From Limobrevibacterium gyesilva (GTDB lineage Bacteria; Pseudomonadota; Alphaproteobacteria; Acetobacterales; Acetobacteraceae): a stretch of 41,625 bases of DNA. The position numbers were made by a program, and so were the translations under genes. Shown here in pieces: positions 15,824-24,123 of the stretch (positions are counted from its first letter, which is position 1; each line of letters starts with the position of its first letter). The stretch lies in assembly GCF_025989185.1 (NCBI RefSeq), contig NZ_JAPDNT010000033.1:1-41625 (forward strand), written 5' to 3'. Under the pieces are notes generated by a model. That model had not been told where the DNA came from. It did not search any database and saw only the letters and a program-made list of their open reading frames with translations.

Positions 15824-17143
15824 ATGTCGGCTGCGGGACAGCGGCGGGCCATAGCCGCCTGGGTGATGTACGACTGGGCGTATGGCGCCTTCACGACGGT
15901 GGTCTCGACCTTCGTCTTCGCCACCTATTTCACCCGCGCCGTCGCCGCCGATCCGGCGTCCGGGGCGGCGGGCTGGGCCGGGGCGCAGACGGCCGCGGCG
16001 CTGCTGATCACAGTGCTGTCGGTGCCGCTGGGGGCGGTGGCCGACCGCGGCGGGCGGCGGCGGCCGATGCTGGCGGCGGCCACCGCGATCATGGCCACGG
16101 CCACGCTGTGCCTGTGGTTCGTCCGACCGGTGCCGCAGGACGTGCCGCTGGCGCTGGCCCTGGTGGTGACGGCCACCGTGGCGTTCGAGGTCGCCACCGT
16201 GTTCTACAACGCCATGCTGCCGGGGCTCGCCTCGCCGGGCCATCTCGGCCGGTTGTCGATGCTGGGCTGGGGTGCCGGCTATGCCGGCGGGCTGTCCTGC
16301 CTGGGCCTGTCGCTGGTGCTGCTGATCTCGCCCGAGGTGCCGCCATTCGGGCTGGACCGCGCCCAGGCCGAGCATGTCCGCGCCACCGCCCTGCTGGCCG
16401 GCGCGTGGTTGATCGTGTTCGGCTGGCCGGTCAGCGTGTTCGTGCCCGAGACGGCGCAGAGGGCGCCATGGGGCCAGGCGGTCCGCGAGGGCATGGCCGA
16501 GCTGCGCGAGGTGCTGCGCGCGCTGGCCGGCGAGGCCAATCTGCGCCGCTTCCTGATCGCGCGGCTGTTCTACATGGACGGGCTGACCACCCTGTTCGCC
16601 TTCGGCGGCATCTATGCCGCAGGCACGTTCGGCATGGACGCGCAGGAGGTGCTGATCTTCGGCATCGGCCTGAACGTGACGGCGGGGCTGGGCGCGCTCG
16701 GCTTCGCCTTTCTGGAAGACCGGATCGGCGCCAAGACGACGATCATGACGGCGGTGCTGGCGCTGGCCGCGCTGGGGACGGCGGTGCTGCTGGTGCATGA
16801 CCGCACCCTGTTCTGGGCCCTGGGACTGGGGTTGGGCGTCTTCGTGGGCCCGGCGCAGGCGGCCAGCCGCAGCCTGATGGCCCGCCTGGCGCCGGCGGAC
16901 GCGAGTGCGGCCTGGTTCGGCATGTTCGCGCTGTCCGGGCGGGTCACGGCCTTCCTGGGACCAATGGCGCTGGGGGCCGTCACCGCCGCCTTCCACAGCC
17001 AGCGCGCCGGCATGGCCGTGATTCCGCTGTTCCTGGTCGCCGGCGCCGCGCTGCTGGCCGGCGTCGCCTCACCAGGCGCCGAGATTCGCCCGCCGCGCCC
17101 GGGAGGCGACATAGGCCAGCCAGACCAGCTGCGGCACCAGTAG
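15824..17143 (+). CDS. MFS transporter, UMF1 (Atg22-like) family
   Basis: The 439-residue membrane protein starts with the UMF1-type opening AAWVMYDWAYGAFTTVVSTF. It continues with the loop SVPLGAVADRGGRRRPML, followed by EVATVFYNAMLPGLASP and later GPAQAASRSLMARLAP, all typical of this bacterial MFS family. The fungal relative Atg22 exports amino acids from the vacuole; the bacterial substrate is unknown. GGGAG lies five bases before the ATG at 15824. The last 25 codons form a hydrophilic tail that overlaps the 3' end of the convergent WbpL-like gene by 75 bases. Confidence 0.88.
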   Translation: MSAAGQRRAIAAWVMYDWAYGAFTTVVSTFVFATYFTRAVAADPASGAAGWAGAQTAAALLITVLSVPLGAVADRGGRRRPMLAAATAIMATATLCLWFVRPVPQDVPLALALVVTATVAFEVATVFYNAMLPGLASPGHLGRLSMLGWGAGYAGGLSCLGLSLVLLISPEVPPFGLDRAQAEHVRATALLAGAWLIVFGWPVSVFVPETAQRAPWGQAVREGMAELREVLRALAGEANLRRFLIARLFYMDGLTTLFAFGGIYAAGTFGMDAQEVLIFGIGLNVTAGLGALGFAFLEDRIGAKTTIMTAVLALAALGTAVLLVHDRTLFWALGLGLGVFVGPAQAASRSLMARLAPADASAAWFGMFALSGRVTAFLGPMALGAVTAAFHSQRAGMAVIPLFLVAGAALLAGVASPGAEIRPPRPGGDIGQPDQLRHQ

Positions 17144-18121
17144 CAGCAGCGCCAGCATCGGCTTGCGCTCCGGCGGCGCGTGCACGAACAGCAGCGCCAC
17201 CACCCCGCCCAGGGCGGCGAAACCCCAATGCACCATCGCCACCACGTTGGCGTCCATCCCGGCCCGCTGCGCCACCTGGTAGAGGTGGCTGCGATGCGCC
17301 TGGGTGACGCGCTCGCCGGCCACCGCCCGGCGGATCAGGGTGAAGGCCACGTCGAACAGCACGCCCGACAGCAGCATCGGCACCAGCAGGAAGCTCATCT
17401 CCACCGCGCCGAAGCGGGCCGCAGCCACACCCAGCACCGCCAGCACGAAGCCGCAGAACTGGCTGCCGACATCGCCCAGGAAGATGCGGGCGCGGGGGAA
17501 GTTGAACGGCAGGAACCCGGCCAGCCCCGAGGCCAGCAGCAGGGCGGCGAAATAGACGAACCACCCTTCCTGCGACTGGGCGATCAGCGCCAGGAAGATG
17601 CACGCCACCAGCGCGGTGCCGGCGGCCAGCCCGTTCAGCCCGTCGATGAAGTTCATGGCATTGGTGGCGAACAGGATCCACGCGACGGTCGCGGGAATCC
17701 CCCACCAGCCGATATCCACCGGCCCGATATAAGGCAGCCGGAACACGGTGATGTACAGCCCGCTGCCCACGGCTGCGAGCGCCGCCAGCAATTGCGCGCC
17801 CAGCTTCACCGTGAACGGCCAGTCGCGGATGTCGTCGATGAAAGCGACCACGGCAATGGCGGCCGAGGCCAGGATGACGCCGCGGAAATACGGATCGGCG
17901 ATGCGCGAGAAGGTGGCGGTGCCGTACAGCACGGCGATGCCCAGCATGAACGCCACCACCACGCCGACCCCACCGCCTTTGGGCGTGGGGTTGCGGTGCG
18001 CCTTGCGCGCATTGGGCACGTCCATCACGCGGGCCGAGATCATCGCCCGCACCATCACCGCCGAAATCGCGGCCAGGGCGGCGCAGAATGCCAGGTGGCG
18101 CAGGAAGGCAGCGAGCGTCAT
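17069..18121 (-). CDS. WecA/WbpL-like polyprenyl-phosphate sugar-1-phosphate transferase (GT4, MraY family)
   Basis: This 350-residue polytopic enzyme transfers a sugar 1-phosphate from UDP onto undecaprenyl phosphate, starting polysaccharide synthesis at the inner membrane. Motifs in order are NPTPKGGGVGVV near the start, the FIDDIRDWP loop, the magnesium-site NAMNFIDGLNGLAAG, FLGDVGSQFCGF and a late THAHRSHLYQVA-like segment (written TQAHRSHLYQVA here). The last resembles WbpL more than WecA or MraY. It diverges from the WbpM/CapD-like gene, as expected of partners in one pathway. Its 3' end overlaps the convergent MFS gene. Confidence 0.92.
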   Translation of the reverse strand: MTLAAFLRHLAFCAALAAISAVMVRAMISARVMDVPNARKAHRNPTPKGGGVGVVVAFMLGIAVLYGTATFSRIADPYFRGVILASAAIAVVAFIDDIRDWPFTVKLGAQLLAALAAVGSGLYITVFRLPYIGPVDIGWWGIPATVAWILFATNAMNFIDGLNGLAAGTALVACIFLALIAQSQEGWFVYFAALLLASGLAGFLPFNFPRARIFLGDVGSQFCGFVLAVLGVAAARFGAVEMSFLLVPMLLSGVLFDVAFTLIRRAVAGERVTQAHRSHLYQVAQRAGMDANVVAMVHWGFAALGGVVALLFVHAPPERKPMLALLLLVPQLVWLAYVASRARRANLGAW

Positions 18122-18237
18122 GACGCCTGCTTAGCCGTCCTGCCGCGTCGCGCCCAGCCCCGCCCCGCACGCAAGGTCTGATCAGATGCGCCGAAACCGG
18201 CACTGACGCTGACGCATGGCTGCGGTATAGGAGCGCG

Positions 18238-20139
18238 ATGGCAACGCGACGCGCGCTCACCCGAATCGCCGTGAATGCGGGACTGGACGGCCTGCTGGCC
18301 GCGGCCGCGGTGCCGCTGGCGCAGTGGCTGGCCAATCCCGCGGGCGATCCGCTCACGCCGCTCTGGGCCATTCCCTGGGGCGCCGTGGCGCTGCTGCTGG
18401 CCGGCATCCCGTTCCGCCTGTCCGAGCAGTACTGGCGCTTCGCCGGCGTCGGCGACCTGCTGGGCGTGGCCGCCGCCAGCATCGCCACCGCGGCGCTGTT
18501 CCCGGTGGTGCTGCACGAAGCCGGCGTGCTGCCGGCGACCCCCGCCTTCCCGGCCGTGCACGCGCTGGTGCTGATGGTGCTGCTGGCGGTGCCGCGCATC
18601 GCCTATCGCCTGATGCAGGAGAACCCCACCCGCAACGGCGAAGGCGGGCAGGACGTGCTGCTGGTCGGCGCCGGCGAAGGCGCCGACCTGTTCATCCGCG
18701 CCCTGAGCGCCGACCGCGAGGCGCCATGGCACGTGGCCGGCCTGCTGTCGCTGGGCCAGGCGCAGACCGGCCGGCGCATCCACGGCTACCCGATCCTCGG
18801 CCCGGTCGACGAGGCGCCCGCGGTGCTGGCGCGCATGCGCGCCGAGGACCGCCTGCCGTCCCTGCTGGTCGTCACCGAATCCGATCTGGCCGGCCCGGCG
18901 CTGGCCGCACTGATGGAAGCGGCCGACCGCGAGGGCCTGCGCGTGTTCCGCGCCCCCCGCCCGACCGCGCTCGATCCCGCCGCCACCTCCAGCCGCGTCG
19001 AGCTGAAGCCGGTGGCGATCGAGGACCTGTTGAACCGCCCGCAGGTGGCGCTGGACCGCGCCGGCATGGCCCGGCTGATCCAGGGCCGCCGCGTGCTGGT
19101 GACCGGGGCCGGCGGCTCCATCGGCAGCGAGCTGGCGCGCCAGGTGGCCACCCTGGGGCCGGAACTGCTGGTGCTGCTGGACAACGGCGAATTCGCGCTG
19201 TGGCAGATCGACCTGGAACTGGCCGAGAGCGCCCCGGAGGTGCCCCGCCGCGCCCTGATCGCCGACATCCGCGACGAGCCGCGCATCCGCGCCGTCATGG
19301 CCGAGGTCCGCCCCGAGCTGGTGTTCCACGCCGCCGCCCTCAAGCACGTGCCGGTGGTCGAGTCGAATCCGCTGGAGGGCCTGCTGACCAACGCCGCCGG
19401 CACCCGCGCCGTGGCCGACGCGGCGCGGGACGCGGGCGCGCAGGCGATGGTGGTGATCTCCACCGACAAGGCGGTGAATCCGACCAGCGTGATGGGCGCG
19501 TCCAAGCGGCTGGCCGAGATGTACTGCCAGGCGCTCGACATCGCCACCCGCGGCCCCGCCGGCGGCATGCGCTGCATCACCGTGCGCTTCGGCAACGTGC
19601 TCGGCAGCACCGGCTCGGTGGTGCCGCTGTTCCAGCGCCAGCTCGCCCGCGGCGGGCCGTTGACCGTGACGCACCCGGACATGCAGCGCTATTTCATGAC
19701 GGTGCGCGAGGCGGTGGGCCTGGTGCTGCAGGCCAGCGTCGTCGGCACCGACCCGTCCGACACGCGGCGCGACGGCGGCATCTTCGTGCTCGACATGGGC
19801 GCGCCGGTGAAGATCGTCGACCTCGCCCGTCAGATGATCCGCCTCGCCGGGCTGCGGCCGGATGTGGACGTGCAGATCCGCTTCACCGGCCTGCGCCCCG
19901 GGGAAAAACTGTTCGAGGAGCTGTTCCACGGCAAGGAACCGCCCACGCCCACCGGCCATCCCGGCCTGCTGATGGCCACCCCGCGCACCGCCGACCCCGC
20001 CATCGTCGGCCGCGCGATCGACGAGATCGCCTCGTCCTGCCGCGGCGGCCAGGTGCGGCTGGCACTGAACCAGCTCGGGCGCATGGTGCCGGAATTCGAG
20101 CATAACGTGGACGGCAACGCCGGCTCGGCGCATGCCTGA
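18238..20139 (+). CDS. WbpM/CapD/PglF-like UDP-GlcNAc 4,6-dehydratase, membrane-anchored
   Basis: The 633-residue enzyme removes water from UDP-GlcNAc to give a 4-keto-6-deoxy sugar nucleotide. The N-terminal third is hydrophobic with about four spans, followed by a first Rossmann-like domain (LLVGAGEGAD at 141-150). The catalytic domain has TGAGGSIG at 289-296, STDKAVNP from 408, and MGASKR at 419-424 with Lys423. The Met in place of the usual Tyr of YxxxK is normal for this family. AGGAG lies close before the ATG. The aminotransferase follows after 12 bases, forming an operon, and the WbpL-like gene is divergent. Confidence 0.94.
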   Translation: MATRRALTRIAVNAGLDGLLAAAAVPLAQWLANPAGDPLTPLWAIPWGAVALLLAGIPFRLSEQYWRFAGVGDLLGVAAASIATAALFPVVLHEAGVLPATPAFPAVHALVLMVLLAVPRIAYRLMQENPTRNGEGGQDVLLVGAGEGADLFIRALSADREAPWHVAGLLSLGQAQTGRRIHGYPILGPVDEAPAVLARMRAEDRLPSLLVVTESDLAGPALAALMEAADREGLRVFRAPRPTALDPAATSSRVELKPVAIEDLLNRPQVALDRAGMARLIQGRRVLVTGAGGSIGSELARQVATLGPELLVLLDNGEFALWQIDLELAESAPEVPRRALIADIRDEPRIRAVMAEVRPELVFHAAALKHVPVVESNPLEGLLTNAAGTRAVADAARDAGAQAMVVISTDKAVNPTSVMGASKRLAEMYCQALDIATRGPAGGMRCITVRFGNVLGSTGSVVPLFQRQLARGGPLTVTHPDMQRYFMTVREAVGLVLQASVVGTDPSDTRRDGGIFVLDMGAPVKIVDLARQMIRLAGLRPDVDVQIRFTGLRPGEKLFEELFHGKEPPTPTGHPGLLMATPRTADPAIVGRAIDEIASSCRGGQVRLALNQLGRMVPEFEHNVDGNAGSAHA

Positions 20140-20151
20140 GAGGACCCTTAC

Positions 20152-21297
20152 ATGAACGATTCGCCGACCGCCCGCCCGGTTCCGTTCCTCGACCTCAAGG
20201 CCCAGCAGGCGCGCATCGCCGCCGACCTGCGCCGCCGGCTGGATGCGGTGCTCGGCCATTGCCAGTTCATCCTCGGCCCCGAAGTGGCGGAGCTGGAAGA
20301 CACGCTGGCGAAATTCTGCGGGGCGAAGCACTGCGTCACCGTCAGCTCCGGCACCGACGCGCTGCAGATCGCCATGATGGCCGAAGGCATCGGGCCGGGC
20401 GACGCGGTGTTCCTGCCGGCGTTCACCTACACCGCCACCGCCGAGGTGCCGCTGGTGCTCGGCGCGACGCCGGTGTTCGTGGACGTCGATCCCCGCACCT
20501 TCCAGATCGACCCCGAGCAGTTGCGCGCGCGCATCTCCGTGGTGCGCGCCGGCCGCCGGCTGCGGCCGCGTGCGCTGGTGGGGGTGGACCTGTTCGGCCA
20601 GCCCGCCGACTGGCCGGCGCTGGCTGCGATCGCCGCCCAGGAAGGGCTGTTCACCATCGACGATTGCGCCCAGAGCTTCGGTGCCAGCCTGCACGGCCGC
20701 ATGCTCGGCACCGCCGCGGACGCGACGGCCACCAGCTTCTTCCCCTCCAAGCCGCTGGGCGCCTATGGCGATGGCGGTGCGCTGTTCACCGACAACAGCG
20801 ACCGCGCCACGCTGTATCGCAGCCTGCGCACGCACGGCGAAGGCACCACACGCTACGAAGTGCTGCGCACCGGCATGAACGGGCGCATGGACACGCTCCA
20901 GGCCGCCGTGCTGCTGAGCAAGATGACCGTGTTCGCGGACGAGCTCGCCGCCCGCGCGCGGATCGCGCAGATCTACGACTCGCGCCTCGGCAACGCCGTC
21001 ACCATCCCCGCGCGCGTGCCGGACAGCGTCAGCGCCTGGGCGATCTACGCCATTCTGCTGCCCGACGCCGCCGCGCGCGACCGCATGCAGGCCGGGATGA
21101 AGGCGGCGGGCGTGCCGTCGGCGATCTACTACCCCCGCCCGCTGCACCGCCAGCCGGCGTATCGCGATGCCCATGACGGCGCCGCCCTGCCGGTGTCGGA
21201 CGACCTGGCGACGCGCATCATGGCGCTGCCGATCCATCCGGACCTGACCGAGGAAGACGTCTCCCGCATCTGCGACGCGGTGCTGGCCAACATCTGA
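20152..21297 (+). CDS. DegT/DnrJ/EryC1/StrS family sugar-nucleotide aminotransferase
   Basis: The 381-residue PLP enzyme adds an amino group, usually from glutamate, to a keto-sugar nucleotide. The PLP lysine is Lys200 in TSFFPSKPLGAYGDGGAL, the phosphate site SSGTDAL lies at 65-71, and the DDCAQSFGA segment at 170-178 contacts the cofactor. Coming 12 bases after the 4,6-dehydratase, it probably acts on its 4-keto product, giving a UDP-4-amino-6-deoxy-HexNAc. A WbpE-like 3-amino role is an alternative. No N-acetyltransferase gene follows within the window. Confidence 0.93.
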   Translation: MNDSPTARPVPFLDLKAQQARIAADLRRRLDAVLGHCQFILGPEVAELEDTLAKFCGAKHCVTVSSGTDALQIAMMAEGIGPGDAVFLPAFTYTATAEVPLVLGATPVFVDVDPRTFQIDPEQLRARISVVRAGRRLRPRALVGVDLFGQPADWPALAAIAAQEGLFTIDDCAQSFGASLHGRMLGTAADATATSFFPSKPLGAYGDGGALFTDNSDRATLYRSLRTHGEGTTRYEVLRTGMNGRMDTLQAAVLLSKMTVFADELAARARIAQIYDSRLGNAVTIPARVPDSVSAWAIYAILLPDAAARDRMQAGMKAAGVPSAIYYPRPLHRQPAYRDAHDGAALPVSDDLATRIMALPIHPDLTEEDVSRICDAVLANI

Positions 21298-21307
21298 CGG
21301 CGCCGGC

Positions 21308-21331
21308 CCGGCGGCCTGGGTCAGCCGCCGG
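21308..21331. terminator. Candidate bidirectional hairpin between convergent genes
   Basis: CCGGCGGC (21308-21315) and GCCGCCGG (21324-21331) form a perfect eight-base stem with an eight-base loop. It sits just after the aminotransferase stop and covers the end of the convergent SDR gene. The place fits a shared terminator, but there is no clear T-tract on either side, so it may only slow transcription or protect mRNA ends. Confidence 0.4.
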
Positions 21332-22079
21332 CGACCGTCAGGATCGTGCCGGTGGTGTAGCCGGAGCGGGGGCTGGCCAGGAACGCCACGGCGTCGGCGA
21401 TCTCCTCGGGCTTGCCGGGGCGGCCGAACGGCATGTCCCTGCACAGCTCCATCCAGCGCGCCGCATCACCCAGCGTCTCCTGCGCGCGGTGGCGCAGCAG
21501 CATCTCCATCCGCTGCGTGGCGGTGGAGCCGGGGTTGACGCCAACGACGCGGATGCCGTCGGCGGGGCTGGCCCGGCCCAGCGCCTTGGTGAACGCCATC
21601 AGCGCCGCGTTGCCGGCAGAGCCGGCGATGTAGTTCGCCGGCAGCTTCTCGCCGGCCGCGCCGATGACATTGACGATCACGCCGGACCCGCGCGCGGCCA
21701 TCGCCGGATAGACGGCGCGGCACAGCGAGATGAAGCCGAACACCTTGAGGTCCCAGGCCCGCCGCCAGGTGTCGTTGTCCACGGCGGCGAGGGTGCCCGG
21801 CGGGATCGCGCCGGCGTTGTTCACCAGGATGTCGATCTCGCCCGCCTCCCGCGCGACGCGCACGACCTCGTCCTCGCGCGACAGATCGGCCGGGATGGTG
21901 GCGACATTCACCTGGCGGCGCGCCCGCACCACCTGGGCCGCCTCCGCCAGCACGGCGGCGTCGCGGGCCACCAGGATCACGTCCACGCCCTCGCCGGCCA
22001 GCGCTTCCGCGACCGCCCGGCCGATGCCCTTCGAGCCGCCGGTGATCAGCGCGCGCCGGCCGGCGAGGTGCAGGTCCAT
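21321..22079 (-). CDS. SDR-family protein lacking the catalytic Ser-Tyr-Lys
   Basis: The 252-residue protein has a clear short-chain dehydrogenase fold: the nucleotide-binding TGGSKGIG at 13-20, LVNNAG at 85-90 and the C-terminal PGKPEEIADAVAFLASPRSGYTTG with a final GG. The active-site strand reads VNVIGAAG and the next helix AGSAGNAALMAF. By alignment, Ser, Tyr and Lys are therefore replaced by Gly140, Gly153 and Asn157. The nearest tyrosine, Tyr150, is out of register. The protein probably binds NAD(P) but either uses other chemistry or is not a dehydrogenase. It follows the PuuD-like gene by one base and is coupled to it. Confidence 0.88.
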   Translation of the reverse strand: MDLHLAGRRALITGGSKGIGRAVAEALAGEGVDVILVARDAAVLAEAAQVVRARRQVNVATIPADLSREDEVVRVAREAGEIDILVNNAGAIPPGTLAAVDNDTWRRAWDLKVFGFISLCRAVYPAMAARGSGVIVNVIGAAGEKLPANYIAGSAGNAALMAFTKALGRASPADGIRVVGVNPGSTATQRMEMLLRHRAQETLGDAARWMELCRDMPFGRPGKPEEIADAVAFLASPRSGYTTGTILTVAGG

Positions 22080-22080
22080 G

Positions 22081-22824
22081 TCAGGCCGCCTGCTTCAGGC
22101 CCGCCGCATAGGCGCGGCAGGCGTCGCCGAACGCGCGGAAGATGTTCATGCTCGGCGCATCCGTCAGGTAGTGCCATTCGGGGTGCCACTGCAGGCCGAA
22201 GGCCCAGCCTGGCGCACTGGCCACGCGCACTGCCTCGATGGTGCCGTCGGCGGCGGCGGCTTCCACCACCAGGCCGTCGGCCGGGCGGTCGATCGCCTGC
22301 TCGTGCAGCGAGTTCACCATGATCTCGGTGCCGCCGACGATGCCGGCCAGATGACCGGAGACCGTTACCGTGTGCTTCAGCCGGAAGCAGTGGTCCAGCG
22401 TGCCCTCGCCGGCGCGGTGGTCCATGCGGCCCGGCAGGTCCTGGACCTTCTGGTGCAGGGTGCCGCCCAGGGCCACGTTCAGCTCCTGGATGCCGCGGCA
22501 GATCGCCAGCACCGGCATGCCACGCCCCAGCGCCGCGCGCACCAGCGGCAGCGTGGTGCCGTCGCGGTGCGGGTCGTGCTTGCCGGGGGTCAGGTCCTGG
22601 TCCACGCCATAACGCTGCGGCTCGACATTGCTCGGGCTGCCCGACAGCAGCAGGCCGTCCAGCCGGTCGAGCAGCGCCAGCAGGCCCTCGCCCACCGGCG
22701 GCAGCAGGATCGGCATCGCCTCCGCGCCGCCCATCAGCGCGGCGCCGTAGCGGGCGGGGGTGGCGTGCTGCAGCAGGCCGTTGATGTCCTTGGAACAGGC
22801 GGGAACGCCGACGATGAGGCTCAT
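22081..22824 (-). CDS. Gamma-glutamyl-gamma-aminobutyrate hydrolase family (PuuD-like) protein, copy 2
   Basis: This 247-residue class I amidotransferase-like hydrolase keeps Cys109 in LAICRGIQELN and His214/Glu216 in QWHPE, so it should be active on a gamma-glutamyl amide. It shares blocks such as ICRG.QELNVALGG.LH and QDLPGRMDH with the copy at 11265-12038, but the rest has diverged well beyond a recent duplication. The ATG at 22824 is the family start. It lies between a Bcr/CflA-type transporter (38 bases upstream) and the catalytically odd SDR (one base downstream) on one strand, suggesting an uptake or efflux and processing operon. Confidence 0.9.
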   Translation of the reverse strand: MSLIVGVPACSKDINGLLQHATPARYGAALMGGAEAMPILLPPVGEGLLALLDRLDGLLLSGSPSNVEPQRYGVDQDLTPGKHDPHRDGTTLPLVRAALGRGMPVLAICRGIQELNVALGGTLHQKVQDLPGRMDHRAGEGTLDHCFRLKHTVTVSGHLAGIVGGTEIMVNSLHEQAIDRPADGLVVEAAAADGTIEAVRVASAPGWAFGLQWHPEWHYLTDAPSMNIFRAFGDACRAYAAGLKQAA

Positions 22825-22861
22825 GCAATGCGCATCCTGTTTCGTTCGGATCGCATCGATA

Positions 22862-24037
22862 TCACGCCCGCCTGGGACGGCCCAGATCGCAGATCGCAGC
22901 CCCGATGGCACCTGCGAGCATGAGCAGCGCCATCGGCCGCGCGGTGCCGTCGCTCAGCACGCCGACGGCAAGGCCGCTGACCGCGCCGAGGCAGAACTGC
23001 ATCGTGCCCATCAGCGCCGACGCCGCCCCCGCGTTCGCGGCATGGCGGCTCAGCGCGCCCACCACGGCGTTGGGCATGAGGAAGCCCTGACTGCTCATGG
23101 CGAAGAAGATCGGCGCCCACACCGCCACCCAGCCCCAGGGCCCCACGAACGCCACAGCCGTCAGCACGACCGTCGCCGCCAGGAACACCCGCACGGCGAC
23201 GCGCATCACCCGCTCGGCGCCGAATCGCGTCAGCAGGCGCGGATTGATCTGCGACGCCGCGATGAACCCGGCCGCCGAGACGCCGAACAAGGCGCCGTAC
23301 AGCGACGGCGACAAGTGGAACAGGTCGATGAACACGCCGGGCGACCCGCCGAGATAGGCGAACATGCCGCTCATCGCGAAACCGCCCATCAGCGCATGGG
23401 TGATGAAGCCGCGCTCGCGCAAGATGGCGGCATAGCGCGAAATGATCCCGCCCAGGCCCAGCCTCACCCGCCGCGCCTGCGGCAACGTCTCCGGCAGGAA
23501 CAGCGCCACCAGCAGGCAGCACAGGCCGCCATAGGCCGCGCAGATCCAGAAGATCGCCTGCCAGCCCGAGAAGATCAGCACGACGCCGCCCAACGTGGGC
23601 GCCAGGATCGGCGCCGCGCCCATCACCAGCATCAGCTTGCTCATCAGCCGCGCCGCCGCGTGCCCGTCGGCGAGGTCGCGCACGATCGCCCGCGTGATCA
23701 CCATGCCGGCCGAGCCGCCGAACCCGCACAACAGCCGCAGCACCGACAAGGTCACCAGGTCCGGCGCCACCGCGCACCCGACCGAGGCCAGGGTGTACAG
23801 CGCGGTCCCGACAATCAGCGGCCAGCGCCGCCCGTAGCGGTCCGACAACGTCCCCTGCGTGATCTGGCCGATCGCCAGACCCACGAACCACGTGGCCAGC
23901 GTCAGCTGCGCCGTGCCGGGCCGGCCGCCCAGGGCCTCCTCGATGGCCGGAAACGCCGGCAGGTACATGTCGGTGGACAACGGGCCGACTGCGGAAAGCA
24001 GCCCGAGCAGCAGCGGCAACCAGGCAGGAAATGTCAT
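22862..24037 (-). CDS. MFS multidrug/compound transporter, Bcr/CflA family
   Basis: The 391-residue transporter begins with the Bcr/CflA opening GPLSTDMYLPAFPAIEEAL. It continues with the loop QGTLSDRYGRRWPLIVG, the RAIVRDLADG segment after span 4, and twelve predicted spans. Family members export bicyclomycin, chloramphenicol, cysteine and other small compounds. The gene lies 87 bases downstream of ftsK on the same strand and 37 bases upstream of the PuuD-like gene. It may lead the PuuD-SDR operon, in which case its substrate could be the gamma-glutamyl compound, which is inference. Confidence 0.9.
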   Translation of the reverse strand: MTFPAWLPLLLGLLSAVGPLSTDMYLPAFPAIEEALGGRPGTAQLTLATWFVGLAIGQITQGTLSDRYGRRWPLIVGTALYTLASVGCAVAPDLVTLSVLRLLCGFGGSAGMVITRAIVRDLADGHAAARLMSKLMLVMGAAPILAPTLGGVVLIFSGWQAIFWICAAYGGLCCLLVALFLPETLPQARRVRLGLGGIISRYAAILRERGFITHALMGGFAMSGMFAYLGGSPGVFIDLFHLSPSLYGALFGVSAAGFIAASQINPRLLTRFGAERVMRVAVRVFLAATVVLTAVAFVGPWGWVAVWAPIFFAMSSQGFLMPNAVVGALSRHAANAGAASALMGTMQFCLGAVSGLAVGVLSDGTARPMALLMLAGAIGAAICDLGRPRRA

Positions 24038-24123
24038 GCTTCAAGCATCGCAGTGAATGCTGCAGGTGCGAAGGGAAAATCGGGGGTGGCGGTTCGAGCG
24101 AACGGGCGAGGGTTGCGCCCCGC

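Noticed and set aside
18177-18186. TCTGATCAGA palindrome in the WbpL/WbpM divergent region
   Set aside because: A ten-base palindrome is too short and isolated to call an operator without comparative data.
18118-21444. Minus-strand open frame of over 1100 codons opposite the dehydratase and aminotransferase
   Set aside because: Low-complexity His/Arg/Gly/Ala-rich antisense shadow of two clear enzymes, with no motifs of its own.
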